The notes under the pieces are model-generated. The model had not been told where the DNA came from and searched no databases. It was given only the letters and a program-made list of their open reading frames with translations. The position numbers and the translations under genes were made by a program. Positions 54,463 to 63,456 of a DNA stretch of 64,000 bases are shown here, piece after piece. How positions within the stretch are numbered: the first letter of the stretch is position 1; each line of letters starts with the position of its first letter. Where the stretch lies: the NCBI RefSeq assembly GCF_001427875.1, contig NZ_LMHK01000002.1, forward strand, positions 927,436 to 991,435. The letters run 5' to 3'. This DNA is from Devosia sp. Root685 (GTDB taxonomy: Bacteria > Pseudomonadota > Alphaproteobacteria > Rhizobiales > Devosiaceae).

Positions 54463-54960
54463 CTACTGCGTCGATAGCGTTTTGGACAATGAGGGCCAGT
54501 TTGCGGCGCCCTGTCGCGCGGCAGCATCAGGCGAGAGCAGGAAGGCCTCGCGATTGGCCGCCGAATAGAAAAGGAAGAGGCGGTCCTTGAACACGGTATA
54601 GAGCCGCGCATCGGAATCCGAGACGAAACCGCGCGCCATGCTCATGGCGCCATGGCCGCCATATTGGGGGGCGTAGATTTCCGGATGGCGTTTGAAAACC
54701 TCAAAATTGGCTTCATTGGCGAAATGCCAGGGCGCGCCCATCCAGTAGAATTCAAACTCGGGCTTGCCCGGCAGCGGCGCTTTTTCGGTGAAATAGGACA
54801 CCGGGTCCATGCCGCCAATGGCAATGCCGGTGAGCGGATCGGCGGTGATGTAGCTGACGACGGACTGGGCGAGCGCAGGGGTAAAATGGGCAGAAAATGG
54901 CCCGAAAAGCGGCAGCACCACGGCGAACATGGTTAAGATTTGTTTAGAGGTTTGCTGCAT
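54463..54960 (-). CDS. Exported YHS-domain protein
   Basis: From ATG 54960 the 165-residue protein has an N-terminal signal or anchor (TMFAVVLPLFGPFSAHFTPA) and a YHS domain (GMDPVSYFTEKAPLPGKPEF, YWMGAPWHFANEANFEVFKR, YAPQYGGHGAMSMARG). YHS domains are linked to metals and redox. The function is unknown. Confidence 0.85.
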   Translation of the reverse strand: MQQTSKQILTMFAVVLPLFGPFSAHFTPALAQSVVSYITADPLTGIAIGGMDPVSYFTEKAPLPGKPEFEFYWMGAPWHFANEANFEVFKRHPEIYAPQYGGHGAMSMARGFVSDSDARLYTVFKDRLFLFYSAANREAFLLSPDAAARQGAANWPSLSKTLSTQ

Positions 54961-55057
54961 GATCGAAATCCAGGATCGGCACGTCGTCGGCGGTAAATTT
55001 GCCGCAAAGACCTTAATGTCTTCGTAACCACGCTGAGCCGCCCAAGGGAGATGATCC

Positions 55058-55630
55058 ATGTTCAAACGCCTGGCCAAAATCGGTGCCCTTATGCTGGCCC
55101 TCGCACTGCCCGCTTCCGCACCCGCCCTGGCACAGGGTTCGCTGAGCGACACCTATTCGGGTGACGAACTGGTTGAAAGCGGACACCAGTTTTTCGGCTC
55201 GGCCAGCCAGGGCCTTGCCTCGGTCGTCGAAAAGGCCGTGAGCCAGTTCGGCCTGCCCAATGGCTATATCCTCGGCGAGGAGGCCGGCGGCGCGCTCTTT
55301 GTCGGCGCCAAATATGGCGAGGGCAAACTCTATACCCGCAATGCCGGGGAATATTCGATCTTCTGGCAGGGCCCGAGCATCGGCTTCGACGTCGGCGGCG
55401 ATGGCTCGAAAGTGATGATGCTGGTCTATAATCTTCAGACCATTCAGGAAGTTCTCGGCCGCTATCCCGGCGTCGATGGCTCGGCCTATGTGATCGGCGG
55501 GCTCGGCATGACCGTGACCAAGCGCGGCAATGTGGTCATCGTGCCGATCCGTTCGGGCGTCGGCGCGCGTCTCGGCATCAATGTGGGCTATCTCAACTTC
55601 ACCAATGAGCCGACCTGGAACCCCTTCTGA
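55058..55630 (+). CDS. DUF1134 envelope protein (EipA-like)
   Basis: The 190-residue protein has a signal peptide ending near ALA-QG and the DUF1134 body (SGHQFFGSASQGLASVVEKA, GAKYGEGKLYTRNAGEYSIF, GGLGMTVTKRGNVVIVPIRS). The Brucella member EipA is an envelope integrity factor. It is divergent from the YHS gene. Confidence 0.88.
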   Translation: MFKRLAKIGALMLALALPASAPALAQGSLSDTYSGDELVESGHQFFGSASQGLASVVEKAVSQFGLPNGYILGEEAGGALFVGAKYGEGKLYTRNAGEYSIFWQGPSIGFDVGGDGSKVMMLVYNLQTIQEVLGRYPGVDGSAYVIGGLGMTVTKRGNVVIVPIRSGVGARLGINVGYLNFTNEPTWNPF

Positions 55631-55660
55631 GGCCGGCGGTTGCCTCCAATACGCGTTTGG

Positions 55661-55687
55661 AAGCCGGGGCTTTGTCCCCGGCTTTTT
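55661..55687 (+). terminator. Terminator of the DUF1134 gene
   Basis: AAGCCGGGG and CCCCGGCTT enclose CTTTGT, followed by a T-run. Confidence 0.85.
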
Positions 55688-55815
55688 CGTGACTCGTGTC
55701 CCAAAGCCGTTAGGGTTAATCTTCTGTGGAGATGGCCAGGGTAAAACCTGAGCGCTAAATCGGAATATGGACGAGCCGGCTGTGCCGGGGCTGCCTTGCG
55801 GCCGGAGTATGCGCG

Positions 55816-56985
55816 ATGCTGATCGAGAACATGATGTATTTTGCGCTGGGCCTGCTGGTGGCGGGGCTGGTGGCGCTGATTGTCATGCCGGCCGTGTGGA
55901 AGCGCGCCGTGCGCCTGACCAAGCGCCGCATCGAAGCGGCAACCCCCATCACGCTTTCCGAATTCCGCGCCGACAAGGATCAGTTGCGCGCCGAATTTGC
56001 GCTCTCGACCCGCAGGCTCGAAATGAATGTCGAGACCCTGCGAAAACGCCTCGCCGAGCAATTGAGCGATGTGAACCAGAAGCGCACCGATCTCGGCGCG
56101 CTCAAGGCCGAACGCGAACAGCATATGGCCGTGGTTGCCGAGCTTGAAAGCCGGCAGATCGAGCTGCGGGCGCGCATTATCGAACTGGAAAAGGACGGCA
56201 CCGACCTGGCGCAGCGGCTGCGCATGCGCGATCGCGACGTCGAAGTGCGCCAGGACGAGATCGAAACCCTGCGCTTGAGCCTGCGCGACGGTTTTCCTCA
56301 ACCGACCGGCCCGGAAGACCTCACTGGCGATTATGATCAGGATATCGATCGGGTGACGGCGCTCTTGGCCATCGAGCGCAAGCGGGCGAGCTTTCTTGAA
56401 GATCAGGCGCGCAGCCTGATCGGCCGGCTGGAAAATTCCGATCGCCGCTCGTCCGAGGCGACGGCCGCCATCGCCCAGATGCGCGATGCGCTGGCGCGGC
56501 GCGACGCCCGCCAGGAGGAAAACGCCGAGGCTCTGGTCACCGCGGAAGCCCGCATTGCCAGCGCCGAAAACCGTCTCAACGCGCTTTTGGCGGAATCGAG
56601 CGAAGCGGTGGCCCAAAGCCACGGCCGGGCCGAGCAATTGCTGGCCGACAAGCTCGGCCTCGAAGACGAGGTGGAGCGCCTCCGTTCCAAAGTCGCCAAT
56701 GTCGAATCCTCGATCCTCGCGGATTGGGAAACCGAGCGGTTTGAAGAGGCGCATCTGCGCGAGAAGCTCAACGACATAGCCGCCAGCGTCAGCCGGCTGG
56801 TTTATGCCGTCGACCACGAGGCCCCGCTCAACGACAATCCCGAGGAAAGCCTGTTCGACCGCGTGCAGCGCTTTGCCGACGATGGGGAATCGATGGGAAC
56901 GCTGGAGCCGCCGACGAGCGAAACTCCGCCCCGCGGGTCGGTGTCGGATCGCCTGGCGGCACTGCGGGAAATTCAGGGGCGGTAG
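55816..56985 (+). CDS. Membrane-anchored coiled-coil protein of unknown function
   Basis: The 389-residue protein opens with one membrane helix (about 6-26) and then a basic patch. The remainder is almost continuous coiled coil to about residue 350 (LRKRLAEQLSDVNQKRTDLG, AELESRQIELRARIIELEKD). Such proteins occur widely in Hyphomicrobiales without a known role; anchoring or envelope scaffolding is possible. The start lacks a strong ribosome site. Confidence 0.75.
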   Translation: MLIENMMYFALGLLVAGLVALIVMPAVWKRAVRLTKRRIEAATPITLSEFRADKDQLRAEFALSTRRLEMNVETLRKRLAEQLSDVNQKRTDLGALKAEREQHMAVVAELESRQIELRARIIELEKDGTDLAQRLRMRDRDVEVRQDEIETLRLSLRDGFPQPTGPEDLTGDYDQDIDRVTALLAIERKRASFLEDQARSLIGRLENSDRRSSEATAAIAQMRDALARRDARQEENAEALVTAEARIASAENRLNALLAESSEAVAQSHGRAEQLLADKLGLEDEVERLRSKVANVESSILADWETERFEEAHLREKLNDIAASVSRLVYAVDHEAPLNDNPEESLFDRVQRFADDGESMGTLEPPTSETPPRGSVSDRLAALREIQGR

Positions 56986-56995
56986 GGGAAGGCCA

Positions 56996-57349
56996 CTACT
57001 GCGCCGCGATTTCCGTGCTTTGGCGCAATTCGCCGGTTTTGGAATCAAAGACCGACAGCATGACCGCGCCGCCGGCACGGTAGGTCACCTGAATGGTGCC
57101 ATCGACCGTCAGCGCCGAAACGACTTCGGAGCCAGGCGGAACGCTGACGCTTGCTGCAATGGTCGGGGGCGGCGCATCGCGCATGAGGCGATAGACAACC
57201 GCCACGCCAATCGCCATAAAGCCCAGCAACATGATGCCCATGGCGAAACCCGCCGAACGGCGCGCTTTTCCAATAACGGCGGCAGCCTCGGGCGAGACTT
57301 CGGTTTCGGCAGGGGCGGGCTTATTGCCGGACATGTCAGGATCACTCAT
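56996..57349 (-). CDS. Small inner-membrane protein of unknown function
   Basis: The 117-residue protein from ATG 57349 has one helix (about 35-55: GFAMGIMLLGFMAIGVAVVY) and a periplasmic beta-rich tail (PPGSEVVSALTVDGTIQVTY). Its start codon overlaps the rluD start codon on the opposite strand within CATG. A second in-frame ATG at 57334 would remove that overlap. Confidence 0.75.
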   Translation of the reverse strand: MSDPDMSGNKPAPAETEVSPEAAAVIGKARRSAGFAMGIMLLGFMAIGVAVVYRLMRDAPPPTIAASVSVPPGSEVVSALTVDGTIQVTYRAGGAVMLSVFDSKTGELRQSTEIAAQ

Positions 57350-58376
57350 GGCAGACGATACCGTTTCTGAATTCGAGGACGAGCCGATCGAACTTGTCGT
57401 CGATGAAACCCATGCCGGGGGCCGGCTCGATGCCGTGCTCGCCAAAGAGCACGACGTTTTGAGCCGTAGCCGCATCAAGGATCTGATCCTCAACGGCGCC
57501 GTCACCATCGACGGCAAACCCGTCAGCGAACCCAAGTATCGCTTGAAGACCGGTGAGACAATCGTCCTTCTTGCCCCACCCCCCGAAGATCCCGAGCCCG
57601 CCGCCGAGGATATTCCGCTCGATATCCTTTATGAGGATGATCAGCTCATCGTTATCAACAAGCCGGTGGGCATGGTGGTGCACCCTGCCCCCGGCTCGCC
57701 CAATGGCACATTGGTCAATGCGCTGATCTTTCACTGCGGGGAGAGTTTGAAGGGTATTGGCGGGGTAAAGCGCCCCGGCATCGTGCATCGGCTCGACCGC
57801 GACACCTCGGGCGTGATGGTCGCCGCCAAGACGGAAAAGGCGCACAAGCACCTCTCCAAGCAGTTCGCCGACCATGGCCGCACCGGGCCGCTGCATCGCG
57901 CCTATACCGCCTTTGCCTGGGGCACGACGCAAGGCGCCCTGGGCACGGTCGATGCGCCTATCGGTCGCGATCCCGGCAACCGGGTCAAGCAGGCGGTGCG
58001 CAAGGATGGGCGCGAAGCCATCACCCATTATTCCGTCGAGGCGCGCTATGGCGACGAAGGCTGGGATATCACCCGCATCGAGTGCCAGCTCGAAACCGGC
58101 CGCACGCATCAGATCCGCGTGCACATGGCTCACATCGGCCATCCGCTGGTCGCCGATCAGGTCTATGCCTCAGGCTATGTGACCAAGGTCAATCGTTTGC
58201 CCGAAGCATTGGCCGGGGCAGTCCGCAGCCTTGGGCGGCAGGCGCTGCACGCGGCTCAGCTCGGTTTCGAGCATCCGGTGACGGGCGAAGAGATGATGTT
58301 CGAAGCTGACCTACCCGACGATCTCCAGGCGCTTCAGGATGCGCTGGAGCCCTATGACAAGGCGTTTGCGCGCTGA
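57348..58376 (+). CDS. rluD: Ribosomal large subunit pseudouridine synthase (RluD family)
   Basis: The 342-residue protein has an S4 RNA-binding domain (about 20-75) and the RluA-family catalytic core with Asp in the motif HRLDRDTSGVMV. The C-terminal GRTHQIRVHMAHIGHPLVAD is conserved. It converts uridine to pseudouridine in 23S rRNA. AGGA precedes the ATG by seven bases. Confidence 0.92.
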   Translation: MADDTVSEFEDEPIELVVDETHAGGRLDAVLAKEHDVLSRSRIKDLILNGAVTIDGKPVSEPKYRLKTGETIVLLAPPPEDPEPAAEDIPLDILYEDDQLIVINKPVGMVVHPAPGSPNGTLVNALIFHCGESLKGIGGVKRPGIVHRLDRDTSGVMVAAKTEKAHKHLSKQFADHGRTGPLHRAYTAFAWGTTQGALGTVDAPIGRDPGNRVKQAVRKDGREAITHYSVEARYGDEGWDITRIECQLETGRTHQIRVHMAHIGHPLVADQVYASGYVTKVNRLPEALAGAVRSLGRQALHAAQLGFEHPVTGEEMMFEADLPDDLQALQDALEPYDKAFAR

Positions 58377-58519
58377 GAAAGGCCGGAATCACTCAAGGGT
58401 GATCGAACCGAAAGGCCCGCTGGCGCGTAGTGTTTATGAGGCTGCGTAAGAGGTGAGCGGGAACCTTATCCAATTTGTAACGTTATGTGCGGTTCCTGCC
58501 TCTTAAAATTGCCAAACTG

Positions 58520-58536
58520 CCGCCTATATTAGGCGG
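58520..58536. promoter_or_regulatory. Perfect palindrome upstream of rpoH
   Basis: CCGCCTA-TAT-TAGGCGG is a perfect 7-base inverted repeat 80 bases before the rpoH start. It could be an operator or an mRNA hairpin (rpoH translation is often temperature-controlled). Confidence 0.4.
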
Positions 58537-58616
58537 TGCGTCTTCGCTTGTGCCGTTCGGACAGGGGGAGATTTTTCCGCCCGCGCGATGCGGGGGATAA
58601 GAAAGGGGGTGCGTCC

Positions 58617-59486
58617 ATGGCCCAAACCAATCTGCCAATTCTCTCCGCCGAAGGTGGCCTTAGCCGCTATCTGCAGGAAATCCGCAAGTTCCCGATGCTG
58701 GAACCGGATGAAGAATATATGCTCGCCAAACGCTACAAGGAACATGCCGATCCAGGCGCGGCCCAGAGGCTGATCACCAGCCATCTGCGTCTCGTCGCCA
58801 AGATCGCCATGGGTTATCGTGGCTATGGCCTGCCGATCTCGGAAGTCATCTCGGAAGGCAATGTTGGCCTCATGCATGCGGTCAAGCGCTTCGAACCCGA
58901 AAAGGGTTTCAGACTCGCGACCTATGCCATGTGGTGGATCCGTGCCGCCATTCAGGAATATGTGCTGCGCTCGTGGAGCCTCGTCAAGATCGGCACCACT
59001 GCGGCCCAGAAGCGGCTGTTCTTCAACCTGCGTAAGGTGAAGGGACAGATCGCCGCGCTGGACGACGGGAGTCTCCACCCCGACCAGATCAAGCAGATCG
59101 CCACGACGCTCAAAGTGACTGAAGACGACGTCGTGTCGATGAATGCACGCCTTTCGGGTGATGCTTCGCTCAATTCGCCCATGCGGGCCGACGAGGGATC
59201 CTCGGAATGGCAGGACTGGCTGGTCGACGATACGCCGGACCAGGAAACGAGCCTTGGGGAAACTCAGGAGTTCAGCGAGCGCATGGGCCTCCTCAATCAA
59301 GCCATGGATGTGCTCAACGAACGCGAACGCGCCATCTTCCAGGCCCGCCGCCTGCAGGACAATCCGGCAACGCTCGAAGAACTGGCCCAGCAATATGACG
59401 TCAGCCGCGAGCGCATCCGCCAGATCGAAGTCCGCGCCTTTGAAAAGGTGCAGGAAGCCGTGCAGCAGGCTGCCCACGCGCACTAG
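58617..59486 (+). CDS. rpoH: Heat-shock sigma factor RpoH (sigma-32)
   Basis: The 289-residue protein has the sigma-32 family regions 2 (RLVAKIAMGYRGYGLPISEV, RLATYAMWWIRAAIQEYVLR), the RpoH box QKRLFFNLRKVK, and region 4 (LEELAQQYDVSRERIRQIEV). It directs heat-shock transcription. ATG 58617 with GGGGG upstream matches family starts; an in-frame ATG at 58536 has no such support. Confidence 0.95.
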   Translation: MAQTNLPILSAEGGLSRYLQEIRKFPMLEPDEEYMLAKRYKEHADPGAAQRLITSHLRLVAKIAMGYRGYGLPISEVISEGNVGLMHAVKRFEPEKGFRLATYAMWWIRAAIQEYVLRSWSLVKIGTTAAQKRLFFNLRKVKGQIAALDDGSLHPDQIKQIATTLKVTEDDVVSMNARLSGDASLNSPMRADEGSSEWQDWLVDDTPDQETSLGETQEFSERMGLLNQAMDVLNERERAIFQARRLQDNPATLEELAQQYDVSRERIRQIEVRAFEKVQEAVQQAAHAH

Positions 59487-59511
59487 GTATTTTGGCGATT
59501 GAAGAAATTGG

Positions 59512-59546
59512 CTCCCGCGTTTCGAAAGGAATGCGGGAGTTTTTTG
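59512..59546 (+). terminator. Terminator of rpoH
   Basis: CTCCCGC and GCGGGAG enclose 14 bases and are followed by TTTTTTG. Confidence 0.85.
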
Positions 59547-59584
59547 TTTGGAACCAGGTCGGTTCGCGTTTTGGCGGACGTAAA

Positions 59585-59713
59585 AGTAGTCCTCATGGTG
59601 AGGCGCGAAGCGCAGCGCAGCCTCGAACCACGAGGACGTGCCCCGATGACGCAGTGCCACGCCCTCGTGGTTCGAGGCTTTGCTCTGCAAAGCACCTCAC
59701 CATGAGGACTACT
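59585..59713. repeat. Long palindromic interspersed repeat, family A copy 2
   Basis: AGTAGTCCTCATGGTGAGGC at the left and its complement GCACCTCACCATGAGGACTACT-like end at the right bracket inner arms CCTCGAACCACGAGG/CCTCGTGGTTCGAGG. It matches the copy at 26422-26553 in layout and edges. Confidence 0.82.
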
Positions 59714-59746
59714 CAGACATGCCTTTCAACCAAAACGTGATGCGCT

Positions 59747-60436
59747 CTAAGCATCGACCAGATCCCAGAGCCGCTCTTTACTCAAGATAAGCAGCCAGGG
59801 CGTTTCGTCTTCGGGCTCGATTTCTACCTGTCCGCCCGTCCCCTCGTTGGACGTGCCGATGAGCCCACCCGGCTCCAGCAGCAGGCCGTCCATGGGGTAA
59901 AACAGGCCCGTGGAACGGCGGAAGCGAATAGGCACCAGTGGGTGGATCGACACGCGTTCGCGTTTCCCTGCGTCGAAAGCGATGGGGCCGGTGACCGCGA
60001 GGGCCACGTCGACCTCATCGACCAGCATGAGGCGGCGGCTCGGTGCATATTGCAGCACGGCGCTGAGCGCGGCGAGGGTATGATCGAGGCGTTTGCCGGT
60101 CATGCCCAGCGCCAGGGTCACCGGAGCAATGGTCGAATAGAGCGCTTTCTGGAAATCGGTGGTGATCTGTTCGGGGATATGGATGACGCGGGAGCGGCTT
60201 TCCCAGCCGGCGCGATTTTCAAGCGAATCGAGATCGCCGATAACAGCCTCGGGCACAAGACCGGCCGCCCCGATCGTGTCCGCGCCGCCATCGGCCCCGA
60301 CCAGCGCCACGCCTTTTTCGGCCAATTCGCGCAAAAGGGCGCCGTCTACCGTGCCGCCGCCGACAATGGCGAGGGGGCGATCAAAAACCAGCGGCAGCGC
60401 ATCCGGGCTGCGTTCTGAAGTCACTTGCACTGTCAC
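59747..60436 (-). CDS. Thiamine diphosphokinase
   Basis: The 229-residue protein (from GTG 60436) fits the thiamine pyrophosphokinase fold: LAIVGGGTVDG, GADGGADTIGAAGLVPEAVI, GDLDSLENR, then TTDFQKALYS with LGMTGKRLDHTLAALS. It converts thiamine to the active cofactor. An ATG at 60508 would put the start inside the riboswitch on the other strand and add residues without family character, so GTG 60436 (GAGAG upstream) is preferred. It is divergent from thiBPQ. Confidence 0.88.
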   Translation of the reverse strand: MTVQVTSERSPDALPLVFDRPLAIVGGGTVDGALLRELAEKGVALVGADGGADTIGAAGLVPEAVIGDLDSLENRAGWESRSRVIHIPEQITTDFQKALYSTIAPVTLALGMTGKRLDHTLAALSAVLQYAPSRRLMLVDEVDVALAVTGPIAFDAGKRERVSIHPLVPIRFRRSTGLFYPMDGLLLEPGGLIGTSNEGTGGQVEIEPEDETPWLLILSKERLWDLVDA

Positions 60437-60461
60437 ATTTCTCTCAATATGGTCCGAGCCG

Positions 60462-60548
60462 TCTCGCTGGGGTGTTCTGGAAATCTTCCGGAGCTGAGAG
60501 TTACCCATTGAACCTGAACCAGGTCATGCTGGCGGAGGAAGTTCGAGA
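60462..60548 (+). promoter_or_regulatory. TPP riboswitch upstream of thiB
   Basis: P1 TCTCG/CGAGA closes the element, the sensor helix has the conserved CTGAGAG and the P4/P5 arm contains ACCTGAACCAGGTCATGCTGGCGGAGGAA-like sequence (60512-60540), the thi-box pattern. TPP binding should switch off thiB-thiP-thiQ. Confidence 0.94.
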
Positions 60549-60626
60549 TGGCAAGAGTGCCCTCGCGTCCTCTTCCATTGACACATACCCTTCTCCCATG
60601 GCCGCAACCGTTGAAGGGATGACCAA

Positions 60627-61631
60627 ATGGTCAAATCCACTTATCTGGCGCTTGCGGTCCTTTTTGGATTGTCTGCCGGTTCTGCCTATGCGCAGGACGT
60701 GCCCACGCTCACCATCTACACCTATGACGGCTTTGCCGCCGAATGGGGCCCGGGTCCGCAACTCTCGGCCGCGTTCGAGCCGGTTTGCGGCTGCAAGCTC
60801 AACTGGGTTGCCGCTGACAGCTCCATCGGCACGCTGCGCCGCGTGCAGCTTGAAGGCGCGACGACCGACGCCGATCTGATCGTCGGGCTCGACACAGCTA
60901 TCGCCGGGGAAGCCCGCGCCACCGGGCTTTTTGCCGATCATGGCCTGACGCTCGACAAATTGGCGCTGCCCGAAGCCTGGACCGATGCGCAATTCGTGCC
61001 GTTCGATTATTCGCACTTCGCCTTCATGTATGACACCGACCGGACCGCGACGCCGCCGAAGAATTTCGAAGAGCTGATCGCCATGCCGGAGGATTTCAAG
61101 ATCGTGGTGCAGGATCCACGTTCGGCGACGCCCGGCCTCGGCCTCGTCCTCTGGATCAAGGCCGCCTATGGCGATCGCGCCCCTGAAATCTGGGCTGGGC
61201 TCAAGCCGCACATCCTGACCGTCACGCGCGAATGGAGCGAGAGCTATTCGCTCTTCCTTGATGGCGAGGCCGACATGGCGCTCTCCTATACCACCTCGCC
61301 CGCCTATCACATCATCGAAGACAAGGACGAGACGATCAAGGCGGCGCTGTTCGAGGAAGGGCACTATCCGCAGATCGAAGTTGCGGGGATTTTGAAGTCT
61401 TCGGATCAGCAGGAACTGGCCAAGGAATTTTTGGCCTGGTTCACCTCGCCCGAGGGCCAAAAGATCATTCCGACGACCAATTGGATGTTCCCGGTGGTCG
61501 ATCTCGGGGCTGATCTCAATCCTGCCTTTGCCACCCTGCCGCAGCCGGAAAAAACGCTGCGTCTGAGCGACGAGGATATTCTGGCCCATTCCTCGGCCTG
61601 GATCGACGAAATGCTGGCGGCGGTGCAGTAG
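60627..61631 (+). CDS. thiB: Thiamine ABC transporter substrate-binding protein ThiB
   Basis: The 334-residue protein has a signal peptide cut near AYA-QD and a periplasmic type 2 binding fold (PTLTIYTYDGFAAEWGPGPQ, FVPFDYSHFAFMYDTDRTAT, ADMALSYTTSPAYHIIEDKD). It captures thiamine or its phosphates. ATG 60627 lies 79 bases after the riboswitch. Confidence 0.93.
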   Translation: MVKSTYLALAVLFGLSAGSAYAQDVPTLTIYTYDGFAAEWGPGPQLSAAFEPVCGCKLNWVAADSSIGTLRRVQLEGATTDADLIVGLDTAIAGEARATGLFADHGLTLDKLALPEAWTDAQFVPFDYSHFAFMYDTDRTATPPKNFEELIAMPEDFKIVVQDPRSATPGLGLVLWIKAAYGDRAPEIWAGLKPHILTVTREWSESYSLFLDGEADMALSYTTSPAYHIIEDKDETIKAALFEEGHYPQIEVAGILKSSDQQELAKEFLAWFTSPEGQKIIPTTNWMFPVVDLGADLNPAFATLPQPEKTLRLSDEDILAHSSAWIDEMLAAVQ

Positions 61632-61659
61632 ACGTGAGCGGCTACCAGCGTACACGGCC

Positions 61660-61777
61660 AACACCCCCTCCCACCCTCCCCCATCAAGGGGGAGGTGCAG
61701 GCCGGTGGATGCGGCTTGATTGTGCGACATACTCGATGCAACACCTCCCCCTTGATGGGGGAGGATGGGAGGGGGTG
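61660..61777. repeat. Interspersed inverted repeat, family B copy 2 (inside thiB-thiP gap)
   Basis: The same arms as at 35674-35793 bracket a core that reads, on the minus strand, TTGCATCGAGTATGTCGCAC, one or two bases from copy 1. A shorter related unit follows at 61808-61842. It separates thiB from thiP in an otherwise tight operon. Confidence 0.82.
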
Positions 61778-61866
61778 ACGGCAAGCACGGCACCGTTGTG
61801 GCTCCCGTCCCCCTCTCCAACTCTCCCCGCAAGGGGGAGGGTGCCGGCTGGAGCATGGGGCGAAAA

Positions 61867-63456
61867 ATGCTGACACTTCCGCCGCGCCCTGCCCGCATCG
61901 CCATTTCGAGCCTCCTCGCTATCGCCATTGCCGGGCTGATTGCGGCCGTGCTCTGGGCCATCCTCGAAGCCGCGACCGAGCCGAGTTCGGCCTCGCGTAT
62001 CGATATTCCGCATCTCCTGCGCATGACCGCCATTCAGGCGGGGCTGACAATGGTGCTCTCGCTTGCCGTCGGCATGGCGCTCGCCTGGGCGCTGAACCGT
62101 TTGCGTTTTCCGGGGCGCGATCTCGTCGTCGGGCTTTTTGCTGCCGCCATCGTCACGCCCGGCATGGTGGTCGCTTTTGGACTTCTGTCGATCTGGGGGC
62201 GCAATGGCTGGATCAATCAGGCGAGTGAGGCGCTGTTTGGCTTCTCGCTCGGCAATCCGGCCTTTGGGCTTTCGGGCATTCTTCTCGCTCATGTCATTCT
62301 CGATGGTGCCTTTGCCGCCCGCATTCTGTTGGCCCGGCTCGATGCCATTCCGGCAACGCGGTTGAAGGTCGGGCAATCGCTGGCCCTATCCGCGACGCAG
62401 CGTTTTGCCCTGATCGATTGGCCGGCGATGCGCTCGAGCTTGCCGGGGCTCGGCGCCATCATTTTTCTTCTCGCGTTCACCAGTTTTCCCATCGTGCTGC
62501 TGCTCGGCGGCGGTCCGGCCAACCAGACGCTGGAAGTCGCCATCTATTCAGCCGTGCGGCTTGATTTCGACCTCGCCGGTGCGGTGCGGCTGGCGCTGAC
62601 CCAGATTGCCGTCTGCGCCGTCGTCATCCTTCTCGCCTCGGCCAGCACGCCCGTTGTCAGCGTGCATGGCCGTTCGGTCGCGCCGCGCTGGCGCGATGCA
62701 CTGCCGGCGCAGGCGCTGCAATGGCTGGTGCTGTTGCTCGCAACAGTGGGTTTTGCCCTGCCCCTCCTCTCGGTACTGATCGATGGGATTGTTTCCGGTT
62801 TTGGCCGGGTGCTGGCGCAGCCGACATTCTGGTGGTCCCTAGCAACCAGTGTCGTCATCGGTAGCGCTTCGGCTGTCCTGACGCTGCTCCTCGCACTGGC
62901 TCTGACGCTGGGACGTGCGGCGAGCGGCGAGCGGCCGGTGCGCATTCTGCTCGGCACACCGAGCTTTGCCTATCTTGCGGTGCCGGCCGTCGTGCTCTCG
63001 CTCGGTTTTTTCCTCATCGTGCGCAATCTTGGCGTCGCCACGGCACAGGCGGCGCCCGTCGTCGTCATTATTGCCAATAGCCTCCTCGCCCTGCCCTTTG
63101 CCGTCGCGACATTGGGACCGCCACTCGACGCCATGGTGCGGGCGCGCGGCAAGCTGATACGCTCGCTTGGGCTCTCGGGCTGGCAGCAATTCTGGAAAGT
63201 GGAGTATCCGCTCCTTGGAAAGGATATCGGGCTCATGCTGGCCCTCGCCTTCTGCTTCTCGCTCGGCGATCTCGGCGTTATCGCCCTCTTTGGTACGCAG
63301 GATTTCCAGACCCTGCCGCTGATGATGTTCCGCGCCCTGGGCGCCTATCGCAGCAATGACGCCGCTGCCATCGCCGCCATTTTGCTGATCGGCACCATCC
63401 TCGCCTTTGTCGGCCTGCCGCGTCTCTTTGAAAGGATCGCCCATGCTTCGCGCTGA
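61867..63456 (+). CDS. thiP: Thiamine ABC transporter permease ThiP
   Basis: The 529-residue protein has about twelve membrane helices in two homologous halves, each with a binding-protein-dependent permease EAA-like loop (ATRLKVGQSLALSATQRFAL and RSLGLSGWQQFWKVEYPLLG). ATG 61867 has a GGGGCG site; ATG 61855 is an alternative. It overlaps thiQ by 14 bases. Confidence 0.92.
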   Translation: MLTLPPRPARIAISSLLAIAIAGLIAAVLWAILEAATEPSSASRIDIPHLLRMTAIQAGLTMVLSLAVGMALAWALNRLRFPGRDLVVGLFAAAIVTPGMVVAFGLLSIWGRNGWINQASEALFGFSLGNPAFGLSGILLAHVILDGAFAARILLARLDAIPATRLKVGQSLALSATQRFALIDWPAMRSSLPGLGAIIFLLAFTSFPIVLLLGGGPANQTLEVAIYSAVRLDFDLAGAVRLALTQIAVCAVVILLASASTPVVSVHGRSVAPRWRDALPAQALQWLVLLLATVGFALPLLSVLIDGIVSGFGRVLAQPTFWWSLATSVVIGSASAVLTLLLALALTLGRAASGERPVRILLGTPSFAYLAVPAVVLSLGFFLIVRNLGVATAQAAPVVVIIANSLLALPFAVATLGPPLDAMVRARGKLIRSLGLSGWQQFWKVEYPLLGKDIGLMLALAFCFSLGDLGVIALFGTQDFQTLPLMMFRALGAYRSNDAAAIAAILLIGTILAFVGLPRLFERIAHASR

